Below the pieces are notes generated by a model that was given only the letters and a program-made list of their open reading frames with translations, had not been told where the DNA came from and did not search any database. Of a stretch of 64,000 nt of DNA, positions 55,416-64,000 are shown one piece after another. Origin of the DNA: Chloroflexota bacterium (GTDB taxonomy: Bacteria > Chloroflexota > Dormibacteria > Dormibacterales > Dormibacteraceae); NCBI GenBank assembly GCA_005880795.1, contig VBGP01000017.1:42811-106810 (forward strand), given 5' to 3'. A program made the translations under genes and the position numbers. How positions within the stretch are numbered: the first letter of the stretch is position 1; every line of letters starts with the position of its first letter.

Positions 55416-57185
55416 TCAGCGGCGGCGCTCGGCGATTTCGGCCGAGATCATCTCCACGAACGACTCCAGCGCCATGTCGACCTTCTCGCCCGCTCGGTTC
55501 TGCGCGTTGACGTGTCCTGATTCGACCTCTTTCGCGCCCACGACGACGAGGTACGGCACCTTCTTGAGCTTGGCGTCGCGGACCTTCCGGTCGAGGCGCT
55601 CAGAGCGCTGGTCGACCTCGACCCGCACCCGCGCCGCTCGCAGCCGGGCCGCCACTTCGCGCGCGTAATCGTTGAACTCGTCCTTGACCGGGGCGACGAC
55701 GACCTGTTTCGGGTGCAGCCAGACCGGGAATGCGCCCGCATAGCGCTCGATCAGGTAGCTGAACAATCGCTCCATCGCCCCGGCGGCGCCGCGGTGCACC
55801 ATCACCGGCCGCTTGCGCGTGCCGTCCTCGGCGACGTATTCCAGATCGAAGCGCTCAGGCAGCTGGAAGTCGACCTGGACTGTCGAGTTGGTGAACTCGC
55901 GGTGATGGGCGTCGCGGACCTGAAAGTCGATCTTCGGCCCGTAGAACGCAGCCTCGCCCGCACCAACCTGGTACTTCTGGCCCATCGATTCCAGCGCCTC
56001 GGCGAGGTTGGCCTGCGCCACCTGCCACTGCTCCTCCGTGCCGAGCCACTTCTCCTTCACGTTGTCGCGCGTGGAGAGCTGGTACCAGAACTCGTCGATG
56101 CCAAGCACCTTTGAGAAGTAGAGAGCGAGGTCGATCGCTCCCTTCACCTCGTCCATCAACTGGTCCGGGGTGCAGAAGATGTGCGCGTCGTTCAGCGCGA
56201 ACGAACGAACACGATTCATTCCGGCCAGCGTGCCCGACCGCTCGTAGCGCCAGTTGTTGCCGATCTCGGCGATCCGCAGCGGCAGGTCTCGATAGCTGCG
56301 CAGCTCGGTCTGATAGACGACGATGTGGTGCGGGCAGTTGACCGGCCGCAGCTCCAGCTCCTCGCCATCCTCGAACTTCATCGGCGGGTACATGTACTCC
56401 GCGTAAAGCTGGGCGTGGCCGCTCTGGCGGTAGAGGTCGAGTCGCGCGACGTCAGGCGTGCGCACGTGCTGGTATCCACGCGCGAGCTCCTCGTCGACGA
56501 TGAAGCGCTCCAGCTCGCGGCGGATGGTCGCACCGTCGGGGAGCCACAGCGGAAGGCCCGGACCGACGCGATCGTCGACCGCAAAGAGCTTGAGGTCCTT
56601 GCCTAGCTTCTTGTGGTCGCGCTTCTCGGCTTCCTCCAGGAACTTCAGGTAGTCGTCGAGCTCTTTCTGTGACTGCCATGCGGTGCCGTAGATGCGTGTC
56701 AGCTGCGGTTTCTTCTCATCGCCGCGCCAGTACGCGCCTGAAACTCGCTGCAGCTTGAAGGCCTTGAGGTCCCTTGTCGAATTGACGTGCGGACCAAGGC
56801 ACAGGTCGAGAAAGTCCCCGGTCCGATAGACGCTCACCCCGTCACCCGAGACCTTGTCCGCGATCAGCTCGAGCTTGTAATCCTGGCCTCGCTGGCGAAA
56901 CTCCTCGATCGCCTTCTCGCGCGGCAACACCTCTTTTTCGAAAGGCCTGCCTTCCTGCGCGATTCTTCGCATCCGCGACTCGATCGCCGGCAGGTCCGAT
57001 TCCGAGATCGGTTTGGCGAAGTCGAAGTCGTAGTAGAAGCCGGGCGGCTCTTTGATGGCCGGGCCGATGGCGTATTTGGTCCCCGGGTAGAGCTCGGTGA
57101 CGGCGGCGGCAAGGAGGTGCGCCGTGGAGTGGCGCAGGATCTGCAGCGGGTCGTCTGTCGGCTCGTGGTCGCCGTACTCGGGCAT
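55416..57185 (-). CDS. thrS: Threonyl-tRNA synthetase lacking the N-terminal TGS domain
   Basis: 589 residues. It begins directly with the editing domain (LRHSTAHLLAAAVTELYP, YYDFDFAKPI), followed by the class II core (motif 2 with NWRYERSGTLAGMNRVRSF, zinc-site NCPHH, motif 3 with RPVMVHRGAAGAMERLF) and the anticodon domain. The TGS domain that opens most bacterial enzymes is missing. ATG at 57183-57185. A TATACT (57193-57198 region, minus) ten bases before the ATG lies in an inverted repeat GTCCA-N5-TGGAC (57192-57206), suggesting a near-leaderless, perhaps regulated transcript. Confidence 0.94.
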   Translation of the reverse strand: MPEYGDHEPTDDPLQILRHSTAHLLAAAVTELYPGTKYAIGPAIKEPPGFYYDFDFAKPISESDLPAIESRMRRIAQEGRPFEKEVLPREKAIEEFRQRGQDYKLELIADKVSGDGVSVYRTGDFLDLCLGPHVNSTRDLKAFKLQRVSGAYWRGDEKKPQLTRIYGTAWQSQKELDDYLKFLEEAEKRDHKKLGKDLKLFAVDDRVGPGLPLWLPDGATIRRELERFIVDEELARGYQHVRTPDVARLDLYRQSGHAQLYAEYMYPPMKFEDGEELELRPVNCPHHIVVYQTELRSYRDLPLRIAEIGNNWRYERSGTLAGMNRVRSFALNDAHIFCTPDQLMDEVKGAIDLALYFSKVLGIDEFWYQLSTRDNVKEKWLGTEEQWQVAQANLAEALESMGQKYQVGAGEAAFYGPKIDFQVRDAHHREFTNSTVQVDFQLPERFDLEYVAEDGTRKRPVMVHRGAAGAMERLFSYLIERYAGAFPVWLHPKQVVVAPVKDEFNDYAREVAARLRAARVRVEVDQRSERLDRKVRDAKLKKVPYLVVVGAKEVESGHVNAQNRAGEKVDMALESFVEMISAEIAERRR

Positions 57186-57227
57186 GGGGTCGTCCAGTAT
57201 ATGGACGGCTTTGTTTGGATTCGGATC

Positions 57228-57274
57228 TCCCCACCCGGCCTTCGGCCGACCTCTCCGGCGAGCGGGGAGGTGAA
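57228..57274. repeat. Repeat family 3, copy 2 (47 bp)
   Basis: Same as 39055-39101 apart from two positions. It lies between thrS and dedA, and its last bases (GGGGAGGTGAA) supply both a purine-rich run and the GTG proposed for dedA. Confidence 0.8.
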
Positions 57275-57860
57275 CTGGGCTGCCGTTGTTGATGCGGTTG
57301 GTTATCCCTCCGCGGGGCTTGGCATCATGATCGAGAGCACCGGCATTCCGTTTCCTGGCGAAACCCTTCTCCTCGCCGCCGGGGCGTGGGCGGCCGCCCG
57401 CCACCACTCCCTGATCCTGGTCATCCTCTTCGGCTTCGTCGGCGCATCGGCCGGCGCCGACCTCGGCTACCTGCTCGGCTACAAGGGCGGCCGGCCCTTT
57501 GTCGAACGCTTCGGGGCCAGGCTGCGAATCCGTCCCGAGCAGCTGGCGCGCGCCGAGCTTTTCTTTGCGCGCCACGGGGACAAGGCGGTCCTCGGCGCAC
57601 GTTTCGTGCTGGGCCTCCGCACCTGGGGATCGATGCTGGCCGGCATGTCACACATGCCGTTCTGGCGGTTCCAGGTGTTCAGCGCGATTGGCGGCCTGCT
57701 GTGGGCCGCCCTGATCGGGATCGCCGGCTACGTGCTGGGCAGCAACCTGCCCCTGCTCGAGACGATCATCCGCACCGTCGGGATCGGCGGTGTCACGGTT
57801 CTTCTGCTGATTGCGCTGATTTTGCTCGTGGCTGAGCGGCGTGCAATCCGCCGGCGATGA
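57270..57860 (+). CDS. DedA family membrane protein
   Basis: 196 residues, DedA/SNARE-associated fold: STGIPFPGETLLLAAG, LGYLLGYKGGRPFVERFG, ARFVLGLRTWGSMLAGMSHMPFWRF and a C-terminal helix. DedA proteins flip undecaprenyl phosphate or phosphatidylethanolamine and help membrane potential. GTG 57270 is the likely start but is fused to the purine run of repeat family 3; ATG 57201 upstream would translate the repeat. The 3' end overlaps the MFS gene by 68 bases on the other strand. Confidence 0.83.
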   Translation: MNWAAVVDAVGYPSAGLGIMIESTGIPFPGETLLLAAGAWAAARHHSLILVILFGFVGASAGADLGYLLGYKGGRPFVERFGARLRIRPEQLARAELFFARHGDKAVLGARFVLGLRTWGSMLAGMSHMPFWRFQVFSAIGGLLWAALIGIAGYVLGSNLPLLETIIRTVGIGGVTVLLLIALILLVAERRAIRRR

Positions 57861-59130
57861 CGGCCGCCCCACCGCCCGCCAGCAGGACGCCAAGGCCGCC
57901 CAGCACCTGCGCGGTGCCGATCGTGTCGGCCAGCGCCGCGGCGATCAGCACCGGGAGTGCCGAAACGCCGTTGATGACCATGTAGAGCAAGGAGAAGATG
58001 CGGCCGCGAATGGCGTCGCTGGTCGCCTCCATCAGATAGGTGATGGCGGGGATGAGGATCGCGCCGAACTCCACGCCAAGCAGGAAGCTGAAGGTCGCGC
58101 CCGTGATCCGGTTGTGCACCTGGAGGTCCTGGAAGTGGCGCATCGCCTGCGGCACCGCGGCGAGCGCCAGGAGCGTCACGCCGTTGGCGATCAGCGAGCC
58201 GGCGAGCAGCCGCGTGCGGTCGACGCTCCGCAGGAACTGGCCGAGCAGAACCGCGCTGAGCATTGCGCCCGCGGTCGCCGGACCGAGGATCACGTACGTG
58301 TCCTGGGCGGCGATCCCGATGACCCTGCTGACGTATGCGGGCGCCAGCGTGTAGAGCATGAACAGGACGAGCACCGCGACGCTCACCTGTCCGAAGGCGA
58401 GTCGCAGCCCGCGCGACGCACGCACCGCGTCGAAGCCCTCCTGCAGGTCCAGCAGCATCAGATGAAAACGGTTGCGGCTCTCCTCGACGGGCGACTCGGT
58501 ATGCCGTTCCAGGTGTGGGATGTCCGAGGCAAAGATCAGGCTGCCGGCGATGAGCAGAAGGACGACTGCGCACCAGTAAGGTGCATAGAGGTCGATTCTC
58601 GAAACAACCGGGGCGAGCACGCCTCCGACGACGAGCGTCAGGACCATCGTGAGCAGGGCCATCGAGTTGGCGGTGATCAGGCCGCTGCGGGGAAGGATGG
58701 TTGGTATGACGGCCGCCTCGGCCGGACCAAACAGCTGACCCACGGCGGAAAAGACCAGCGTGATCAGCAGGAGATGCAGGAAGTCGCCCTTGAGGCCGGG
58801 GACGAGCGCTGCTATGGGAATCAGCGCAACGGCGGCGGCCCGGCCGATGTTGCACCAGAGCATGATCTGCTTGCGGTTGAGGCGATCCGCGATGACTCCC
58901 GCGGGTGGGGCGAAGAGCACAGCCGGAACCGTGTAGGCGAGCAGCGTCACAGCGACCGACGTGCTGCCGCCCGAGATGTTGTACGCGAGGATGATCAGAG
59001 AGAACAGCAGGAACTTGTCCGCGAGCTGAGCCGCGAGCTGCGCGAACCAGATATTGCGAAACGCGGTGTACCGGAGCACAGCGCGAAAGCCGCCCGATGG
59101 AGCCTCAACCGGCAGCCTGATCGGATCCAC
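57793..59130 (-). CDS. MFS transporter (MFS_3/EntS-like)
   Basis: 445 residues with about twelve membrane helices. Start FRNIWFAQLAAQLADKFLLF, loop motif GVIADRLNRKQIMLW after helix 2-3 and a long central cytosolic loop (HTESPVEESRNRFHLMLLDLQ). This class exports siderophores, drugs or other small molecules; the substrate is unknown. It ends inside dedA on the opposite strand. Twelve bases after rsmA. Confidence 0.87.
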   Translation of the reverse strand: MDPIRLPVEAPSGGFRAVLRYTAFRNIWFAQLAAQLADKFLLFSLIILAYNISGGSTSVAVTLLAYTVPAVLFAPPAGVIADRLNRKQIMLWCNIGRAAAVALIPIAALVPGLKGDFLHLLLITLVFSAVGQLFGPAEAAVIPTILPRSGLITANSMALLTMVLTLVVGGVLAPVVSRIDLYAPYWCAVVLLLIAGSLIFASDIPHLERHTESPVEESRNRFHLMLLDLQEGFDAVRASRGLRLAFGQVSVAVLVLFMLYTLAPAYVSRVIGIAAQDTYVILGPATAGAMLSAVLLGQFLRSVDRTRLLAGSLIANGVTLLALAAVPQAMRHFQDLQVHNRITGATFSFLLGVEFGAILIPAITYLMEATSDAIRGRIFSLLYMVINGVSALPVLIAAALADTIGTAQVLGGLGVLLAGGGAAVIAGGLHAAQPRAKSAQSAEEP

Positions 59131-59142
59131 AGTCGGTAGAGC

Positions 59143-59988
59143 CTAACGACCGAACCTTGGGTTGAATGCGCGATAGAGCTCTTCCCATTCGGGCAAGGTC
59201 AGGGTCTGCGGCCGGCGGACAGGGTCGATTCCAAGCTCTCGGAGCCGAGACGCGGTGTCAGCGCTCGGCGCTTGAGCGATCCGCGCCAGGGTTCCCCCGA
59301 TCTGCTTGCGGCGGAACTGAAACATCGCTTCGACGAAGCGAAAGAAATTTTCCATGTCATCGACGTCTACCGCCGGCCGTTCCCGAACCTCGAGCGTGAC
59401 CAGCGCCGAATCCACCTTCGGGGCGGGTGTGAAGGAGGAGGCCGGAATCGTCATCACCATCCGGGCCTCGGCGAAAACCTGGACGGCGACCGTCGCAAGA
59501 CTCGCCCCCGTCGTCGCGGTCCACCGCTCGGCGACCTCCTTCTGCACCACAAGCGACAGGCGTCGAGGGCGAGGCGGATGGTCCAGCAGCTTGCGAATCA
59601 ATGCGCCCGTCAGGTTGTAGGGAATGTTGCCGGCCACAACCTCGCCACCCTTCGGAAAGGCGCTCGCCACGTCGAAACGGAGGATGTCGGACTTCACCAC
59701 CTCGACGTTCGTGTGGCCGGCGAGGACGTCGCGCAGCACCGGGATGAGGCGCAGGTCCAGCTCCACCGCGACGAGGCGCCTGCAGCGTGGGGCCAGGGCG
59801 ATGGTCAATGTGCCGGCGCCCGCGCCGACCTCGAGCACCTCGTCATCGCCGTTCGTGCCCGCGGCTTCGGCGATCGCGTCGCGGGTTTGCGGGTCGACCA
59901 GGAAGTTCTGGCCCAAACGGTGCTGGAGGGTGATGCCGTGGCGCTGCAGCAGCCTCTCGAGCTGCTGCAAGTCGGCAGGGTCGATCAC
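59143..59988 (-). CDS. rsmA: 16S rRNA A1518/A1519 dimethyltransferase RsmA (KsgA)
   Basis: 281 residues. HRLGQNFLVDPQTRD, SAM site VLEVGAGAGTLTIAL, catalytic NIPY (AGNIPYNLTGALIRKLL) and the C-terminal SADTASRLRELGIDPVRRPQTL. It dimethylates two adenines of 16S helix 45. GTG at 59986-59988 overlaps the tatD stop as GTGA. Confidence 0.96.
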   Translation of the reverse strand: MIDPADLQQLERLLQRHGITLQHRLGQNFLVDPQTRDAIAEAAGTNGDDEVLEVGAGAGTLTIALAPRCRRLVAVELDLRLIPVLRDVLAGHTNVEVVKSDILRFDVASAFPKGGEVVAGNIPYNLTGALIRKLLDHPPRPRRLSLVVQKEVAERWTATTGASLATVAVQVFAEARMVMTIPASSFTPAPKVDSALVTLEVRERPAVDVDDMENFFRFVEAMFQFRRKQIGGTLARIAQAPSADTASRLRELGIDPVRRPQTLTLPEWEELYRAFNPRFGR

Positions 59989-60734
59989 TTCATCTTTTGA
60001 AACAACGTGATCGCGTTCTGCCGCTCCTGGTCGGCGAGCTGTTCCAGGCTGATCCCACGCAGCGCCGCCACGGCCTCCGCCGTGTCGAGGAGATACGCCG
60101 GGCGATTTGGGATCGACATGCGCTTTTGCGCGTTGCCGTAAGGCGAATCCGTCTCGAGCAGCAGCCGGTCGGCCGGGCAATGCTTGACGACTTCCCGCAG
60201 CTCGTCCCGGCTCGGGCGGGTGACCAGGCCCGCGAAGGACAGGTAGAACCCGACCTCGAGGAACCGCTGAGCCCATCCCCAATCAAGCGCGAAGTAATGC
60301 ATGACGCCCCGGATCCCCGAGTGCTTCGAGATGACCGTCAACAGCTCAGTCGATGCGCCGCGATTGTGGATGGAGACCGGGAGGTCGACCTCGGTCGCGA
60401 GGCGGAACAGGTCGTCCAGGTGCTGCACCTGCAGGTCGCGATGCGGCCCGCCGATATGCTCGAAGTCGAGGCCGATCTCTCCGATGACGACGACCATCTC
60501 GTCTTGCGCAAGCTGCCGCATGGCTCCTATGTCTGGATCTGTGAGCTCGAGTGGGTGGTGCCCCACTCCCGCCCACACCTCTTCGTATGCGTGGGAGAGT
60601 GAAACCGCGTTGGCGCTGCGGTCGAGGTCGACGCCGACGGCGATCAGCCGCGTCACGCCCGCGGCGACGGCCTGCTCCACCACCTCGGTGGCCTCGCCGA
60701 GCTCCTCGAGGTGGAGGTGGGTGTCTACGAAGAT
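59985..60734 (-). CDS. tatD: TatD family metal-dependent DNase
   Basis: About 249 residues. Metal motifs are DTHLHL (HxH), [25 protein letters not shown] and ETDSPYG. The HxH motif lies upstream of the first usual start (GTG near 60683), and the frame between it and an in-frame TGA (60759-60761) has no ATG, GTG or TTG. ATC 60732-60734, about ten bases after GAGG (60745-60748), gives the family start [15 protein letters not shown] 60726-60728, overlapping the metG stop, is a second option. Acts as a 3'-exonuclease in known members. Confidence 0.9.
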   Translation of the reverse strand: MFVDTHLHLEELGEATEVVEQAVAAGVTRLIAVGVDLDRSANAVSLSHAYEEVWAGVGHHPLELTDPDIGAMRQLAQDEMVVVIGEIGLDFEHIGGPHRDLQVQHLDDLFRLATEVDLPVSIHNRGASTELLTVISKHSGIRGVMHYFALDWGWAQRFLEVGFYLSFAGLVTRPSRDELREVVKHCPADRLLLETDSPYGNAQKRMSIPNRPAYLLDTAEAVAALRGISLEQLADQERQNAITLFQKMK

Positions 60735-62485
60735 GGAGGAGGTTCCTCTTCGCTCACGTCATCGAGTCGCTTGAAGAGCGCTTGCGGCGCCGGCAGCGTG
60801 CGACCGGGTTCGAGCTGCGAGGGCCGCCAGCGGTCGACGGCTTCGTACTCGCCCGTGATGACGGTGTGCGAAGCGCCGTTCTCCGAGAACTCTCGCACGT
60901 CCGGCTGGGGCGCGATCACGTCCTCATAGCCGAGCATGGCGTGGAGACGCTGCGACGAGAAGGGTAGAAACGGCGTGAGCATGGTCTTCAGGTTGTCGAC
61001 GCAGCGGAGCGCGACGTAAAGGACGGTGCCGGCGCGCTCGCGGTCGCTCTTGATCGTGTGCCACGGCTGTTCGGTGCCGAGATAGACGTTGACCCGGGAC
61101 GCAATTCCCATCGCCAGCTTCAACGCGTTCTGGAAACGGGCTTCCTGGAGGTGTTTTGCCACCTCGTCCAGGGCCGCCTCGACCTCCTTGATCAGCGACT
61201 CGTCGATGCCCGTGAGGTTTCCCGGCTGCGGAACCGCACCGAAGTTTCGGTGCGCGTTGACCAGCGTGCGATGGACGAGGTTGCCCCACGTCGCGACCAG
61301 CTCGTCGTTGTTCCGGCGGACGAACTCCGACCAGGTGAAGTCGGTGTCCTGGTTCTCGGGCCCAGCGATCATCAGGTAGTAGCGCAGCGCGTCGGGGTCG
61401 TACTGATCGAGCACGTCCTTCACGTAGATCACCTGCCCGCGGCTGGTCGAAAACTTGCGCCCTTCCATGTGCAGGAACTCGCTGGCGACGATTTCGTCCG
61501 GCAGGTGAAGATCCCCGGCGCCCATCAGGATCGCCGGCCACATCACGGTGTGGAATGTGATGTTGTCCTTGCCCATCGTGTAGTAGTGATGGGATTCGGG
61601 GTTGTCCCACCACTCCTTCCAGGCGTCAGGTTTTCCACTGTTGATCGCCCACTCGATCGACGCGGACAGATAGCCGATTACAGCGTCGAACCAGACGTAG
61701 ATCTTCTTGCTCGGGTTGTCCTCCCAGCCGGGCAGCGGGACGGGCACGCCCCAGTCGAGGTCGCGCGTGATGGCACGCGGCTTCAAGTTGCGGACGTACT
61801 CGAGCGAGTACTTGCGGACGTTGGGCCGCCAGTTGCCGTGCTGCTCGATCCACGCCTTGAGCTGGTCGCCGAACGCCGGCAGGTCGAAGAAGAAGTGCTC
61901 GGTCTCGTGGAACTCGACCGGCGCATCGCTCCCGCGCTGGTGCGGATTGATCAAGTCCGCCGGATCGAGCTGGTTGCCGCAGTTGTCGCACTGGTCTCCA
62001 CGCGCCTCGGGGTAACCGCAGATCGGACACTTGCCTTCGATGTACCGGTCGGGCAGAGTGCGGCCCGTTGCGGGATCGAACGCGCCCATCTGCTTCTTCT
62101 TGACGAGGTAGCCCCTCTCGAAGAGCTTGAGGAAGAGGTCCTGCGTCACCCGGTAGTGGTTGGCGGTCGTGGTGCGCGTGAAGATGTCGTAGGTCATGCC
62201 AAGGCGCACGAGGTCGTCGACGATCAGGGCGTTGTTGCGGTCGGCAAAGTCCTTGGGCGGAATTCCATTCTTGTCCGCCTCGTAGGTGATAGGCGTGCCG
62301 TGCTCGTCCGTTCCGCTTGCCATCAGGACACGCGCGCCGCGCAGCCGCCAGAAGCGCGCCAGCACGTCGCCCGGCACGGCGAAGCCGACAACGTGACCGA
62401 TGTGTCGCGGTCCGTTTGCGTAAGGCCACGCGGGAGCGATGAGGACAGTTCTGCGTTCCGTCACTTGTTGGAAAGTATCGGGCAC
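60725..62485 (-). CDS. metG: Methionyl-tRNA synthetase
   Basis: 586 residues. [15 protein letters not shown] (HIGH), zinc knuckles [25 protein letters not shown]-like [13 protein letters not shown], and KMSKS as [10 protein letters not shown]. The C-terminal dimerisation domain is absent. GTG start at 62483-62485; a second GTG seven codons later is possible. A tandem palindrome (62496-62555) lies right before it. Confidence 0.96.
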   Translation of the reverse strand: MPDTFQQVTERRTVLIAPAWPYANGPRHIGHVVGFAVPGDVLARFWRLRGARVLMASGTDEHGTPITYEADKNGIPPKDFADRNNALIVDDLVRLGMTYDIFTRTTTANHYRVTQDLFLKLFERGYLVKKKQMGAFDPATGRTLPDRYIEGKCPICGYPEARGDQCDNCGNQLDPADLINPHQRGSDAPVEFHETEHFFFDLPAFGDQLKAWIEQHGNWRPNVRKYSLEYVRNLKPRAITRDLDWGVPVPLPGWEDNPSKKIYVWFDAVIGYLSASIEWAINSGKPDAWKEWWDNPESHHYYTMGKDNITFHTVMWPAILMGAGDLHLPDEIVASEFLHMEGRKFSTSRGQVIYVKDVLDQYDPDALRYYLMIAGPENQDTDFTWSEFVRRNNDELVATWGNLVHRTLVNAHRNFGAVPQPGNLTGIDESLIKEVEAALDEVAKHLQEARFQNALKLAMGIASRVNVYLGTEQPWHTIKSDRERAGTVLYVALRCVDNLKTMLTPFLPFSSQRLHAMLGYEDVIAPQPDVREFSENGASHTVITGEYEAVDRWRPSQLEPGRTLPAPQALFKRLDDVSEEEPPPSS

Positions 62486-62495
62486 AGGATCAAAG

Positions 62496-62555
62496 GTGCG
62501 TTTTGCGCAAAAAGCTCATTTGGACAGGCGCGAATCGTGCGTTTTGCGCAAAACG
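62496..62555. promoter_or_regulatory. Tandem palindrome between rsmI and metG (candidate operator)
   Basis: A 17-bp direct repeat, GTGCGTTTTGCGCAAAA, occurs at 62496-62512 and 62537-62553, 41 bp apart. Each holds the 12-bp palindrome TTTTGCGCAAAA; the second extends to the 16-bp CGTTTTGCGCAAAACG. One site overlaps the 3' end of rsmI and the other lies 11 bases before metG, where a repressor could act. No family is recognised. Confidence 0.65.
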
Positions 62556-63220
62556 TGCGTAACGCCGCTGATCACAAGCGTGAACTCGCCGCGCGCCGGT
62601 TCGCCGAGAGCGGCCAGTACCTGGGACGCGGTTCCGCGCAGCACCTCTTCGTGCAGTTTGGTCAGCTCGCGGGTGAGCGTGAGGCTGCGGTCCGGCAGCA
62701 TGTCGGCAAGGACTCCGAGCGACTTGTGGATTCGATAGGGCGACTCGAAGGCGACTGCGGGCCGCGGGTCCTCGCGAAGCGAGTCGAACAATCGCCGCAT
62801 CTCTCCAGGCTTTCGCGGCAGGTAGCCAAGGAAGGAGAAGCCCGGGCCGCCGTAGCCAGCGATCGAAAGCGCCGCCGTGATCGAGCTCGGCCCCGGGATC
62901 GGCACGACCGTGTGGCCGCCCGCCCAGGCGGCCGTCACGAGTGCCTGGCCCGGATCCGACAGCGTCGGCGTGCCGGCGTCGCTGACCAGCGCCACGTCGC
63001 CTTCGTCCAGTGCTGCCATCACACGCGGCAGGCCGCGGCGCTCGACCGGTGCGCGATAGCTGATCAGGGGCTTGCGAATGTTGTGCCGCGCCAGCAGTCT
63101 CGAGGTCACGCGCGTGTCCTCTGCCGCAATCGCCGACACCTCTTCGAGCACCCGGAGCGCGCGGGCGCTCACGTCCTCGAGGTTGCCGATCGGCGTGGCA
63201 ACAACAAAGAGCTTGCTCAG
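62516..63220 (-). CDS. rsmI: 16S rRNA C1402 2'-O-methyltransferase RsmI
   Basis: 234 residues of the tetrapyrrole-methylase fold: FVVATPIGNLEDVS, IAAEDTRVTSRLL, SDAGTPTLSDPG, PIPGPSS, FLGYLPRKPGEM and ESPYRIHKSL. The first motif lies upstream of the first usual start (GTG near 63172). In frame the start is CTG 63218-63220, overlapping the dinG stop as CTGA and giving SKLFVVATPIGNLED. Its 3' end contains part of the tandem palindrome. Confidence 0.94.
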   Translation of the reverse strand: MSKLFVVATPIGNLEDVSARALRVLEEVSAIAAEDTRVTSRLLARHNIRKPLISYRAPVERRGLPRVMAALDEGDVALVSDAGTPTLSDPGQALVTAAWAGGHTVVPIPGPSSITAALSIAGYGGPGFSFLGYLPRKPGEMRRLFDSLREDPRPAVAFESPYRIHKSLGVLADMLPDRSLTLTRELTKLHEEVLRGTASQVLAALGEPARGEFTLVISGVTHVLRKTHDSRLSK

Positions 63221-64000
63221 ACTCCCTCCAGCCAGGTGCCGACGCGGTCCGCGACTTGCACGCCTGGGCCTACGTAGCGTGAGGCTGGGGGCAGGATGTC
63301 CAGGAACGCTTTGCCGTAGTCGCGGCCCAGGATCCGGTTGTCCAGGATCACCACGGCGCCCCGGTCGGTCGAGCGCCGGATCAGCCTTCCGAAACCCTGC
63401 TTGAGGCGCAGCGCCGCCTGCGGGAGCGCGAGCTGCCCGAACGGGTCACGGACCTGCTCGGCGCGCGCGGCGTACACGGGATCTGTGGGCACCGGAAACG
63501 GCAGCCGGACCATGACCACGCAGCTGAGCCGCTCGCCTGGGATGTCGATGCCCTCCCAGAAGCTCGAGGTCCCAAGCAGCAGCGGGCGATTGGCTTCCTC
63601 GAACGTCTTGAGCAGCTGCCGGCGCTGGCCGTCGATGCCCTGGCCGAGGATGAGCACCTCGTCGAGGTCGACGCGCTGCTTGAGCGCGGTGTGCACGTCG
63701 CGCAGCTGGCGGTGGGAGGTGAACAGGACAAGGGTGCGGCCCCCGACCCGTCGCGCGACCGCGGCGACGAGGTCCTCCACCGCGACGTCAAACAACTCAT
63801 GCTCTGGCGGCGGAAGGTCGGTGGGCAGGCACACCAACGCCTGGTGATAGAAATCGAAATGCGACGGCAGGATCATCTCCTCGATCTCGGGCCCCAGTCC
63901 AACCCGGGAGCTGAAGTAATCGAAGGTGCCACCGACCGCGAGGGTCGCCGACGTGAAGACCGTAGAGCGCCGCTCCGCGTAAACCCGTTCTCGCAGCAGC
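63217..64000 (-). CDS. dinG: DinG-type DNA helicase, C-terminal part (cut by window edge)
   Basis: The frame runs from beyond the window edge to TGA at 63217-63219. The visible 261 residues are the second helicase domain: VFTSATLAVGGTFDYF, LVLFTSHRQLRDVH, FWEGIDIPGERLSCVVMVRLPF and LKQGFGRLIRRSTDRGAVVILD (motifs IV to VI). DinG/YoaA helicases unwind 5' to 3', resolve R-loops or damaged forks and are often SOS-induced; the promoter is outside the window. A DinG with an N-terminal exonuclease is possible. Confidence 0.9.
   Translation of the reverse strand, partial: LLRERVYAERRSTVFTSATLAVGGTFDYFSSRVGLGPEIEEMILPSHFDFYHQALVCLPTDLPPPEHELFDVAVEDLVAAVARRVGGRTLVLFTSHRQLRDVHTALKQRVDLDEVLILGQGIDGQRRQLLKTFEEANRPLLLGTSSFWEGIDIPGERLSCVVMVRLPFPVPTDPVYAARAEQVRDPFGQLALPQAALRLKQGFGRLIRRSTDRGAVVILDNRILGRDYGKAFLDILPPASRYVGPGVQVADRVGTWLEGV

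Noticed and set aside
61058..63277. Long plus-strand open frame (739 codons) opposite metG and rsmI
   Set aside because: Antisense shadow over three well-supported minus-strand genes.

Overview
The window is GC-rich and gene-dense. Apart from lexA, a few small genes and dedA, almost every gene lies on the minus strand, and no gap between genes exceeds 300 bases. I found no tRNA, rRNA, CRISPR array, transposase or phage gene. Gene content (RNase Y, RNase J, SpoVS, YmdB, a Gram-positive type of LexA box, the LL-diaminopimelate aminotransferase route) and gene order point to a high-GC member of the Terrabacteria, plausibly the Chloroflexota/Dormibacterota side. That placement is an inference from content and order, not from a search.

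Layout from left to right: the tail of an unknown gene; an SOS block (glutaredoxin-like gene, YneA-like LysM gene, lexA) with LexA boxes; hflX-dapL-miaA-mutL-mutS-miaB-spoVS-ymdB-rny-recX-recA-pgsA/pncC fusion-rodZ-like-ftsK; two small zinc-ribbon genes; rnj-udg-dapA-asd-two sister membrane proteins-dapB-pnp-rpsO; a glycerolipid/flavoprotein set (ggt, lipid kinase, ADPS-like oxidase, glpB-like); ribF-truB-nrnA-rbfA-infB-rnpM-nusA-rimP; secF-secD-DUF2905-ruvB-ruvA-ruvC-yebC-tyrS-cvpA-pheT-pheS-trmH-rplT-rpmI-infC; a lipoprotein and a membrane protein on plus; thrS; dedA; an MFS transporter; rsmA-tatD-metG-rsmI-dinG (cut by the window edge). The runs rimP to pnp and dapA to miaA follow the order known from Bacillus.

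The genes cover translation and RNA decay (infB, infC, nusA, pnp, rny, rnj, four tRNA synthetase genes including both PheRS subunits), DNA repair (lexA, recA, recX, mutS, mutL, ruvABC, udg, dinG), and the lysine/DAP route (asd, dapA, dapB, dapL).

Three things stand out. First, at least nine conserved genes have no ATG, GTG or TTG upstream of their conserved N-terminus. They appear to start at CTG (often in a CTGA overlap with the previous stop), ATA (often in an ATAG overlap) or ATC; the gene for initiation factor IF3, which polices start-codon choice, is one of them (ATA). Second, a pair of near-perfect palindromes with core TAGTCCGGACTA occurs at three intergenic places, always exactly 42 bp centre to centre, while the spacer sequence is not conserved. 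Third, there are RNA or operator signals: an attenuator-like leader before infC, a long structured leader before pnp, LexA boxes placed inside promoter spacers, and a tandem TTTTGCGCAAAA palindrome before metG.
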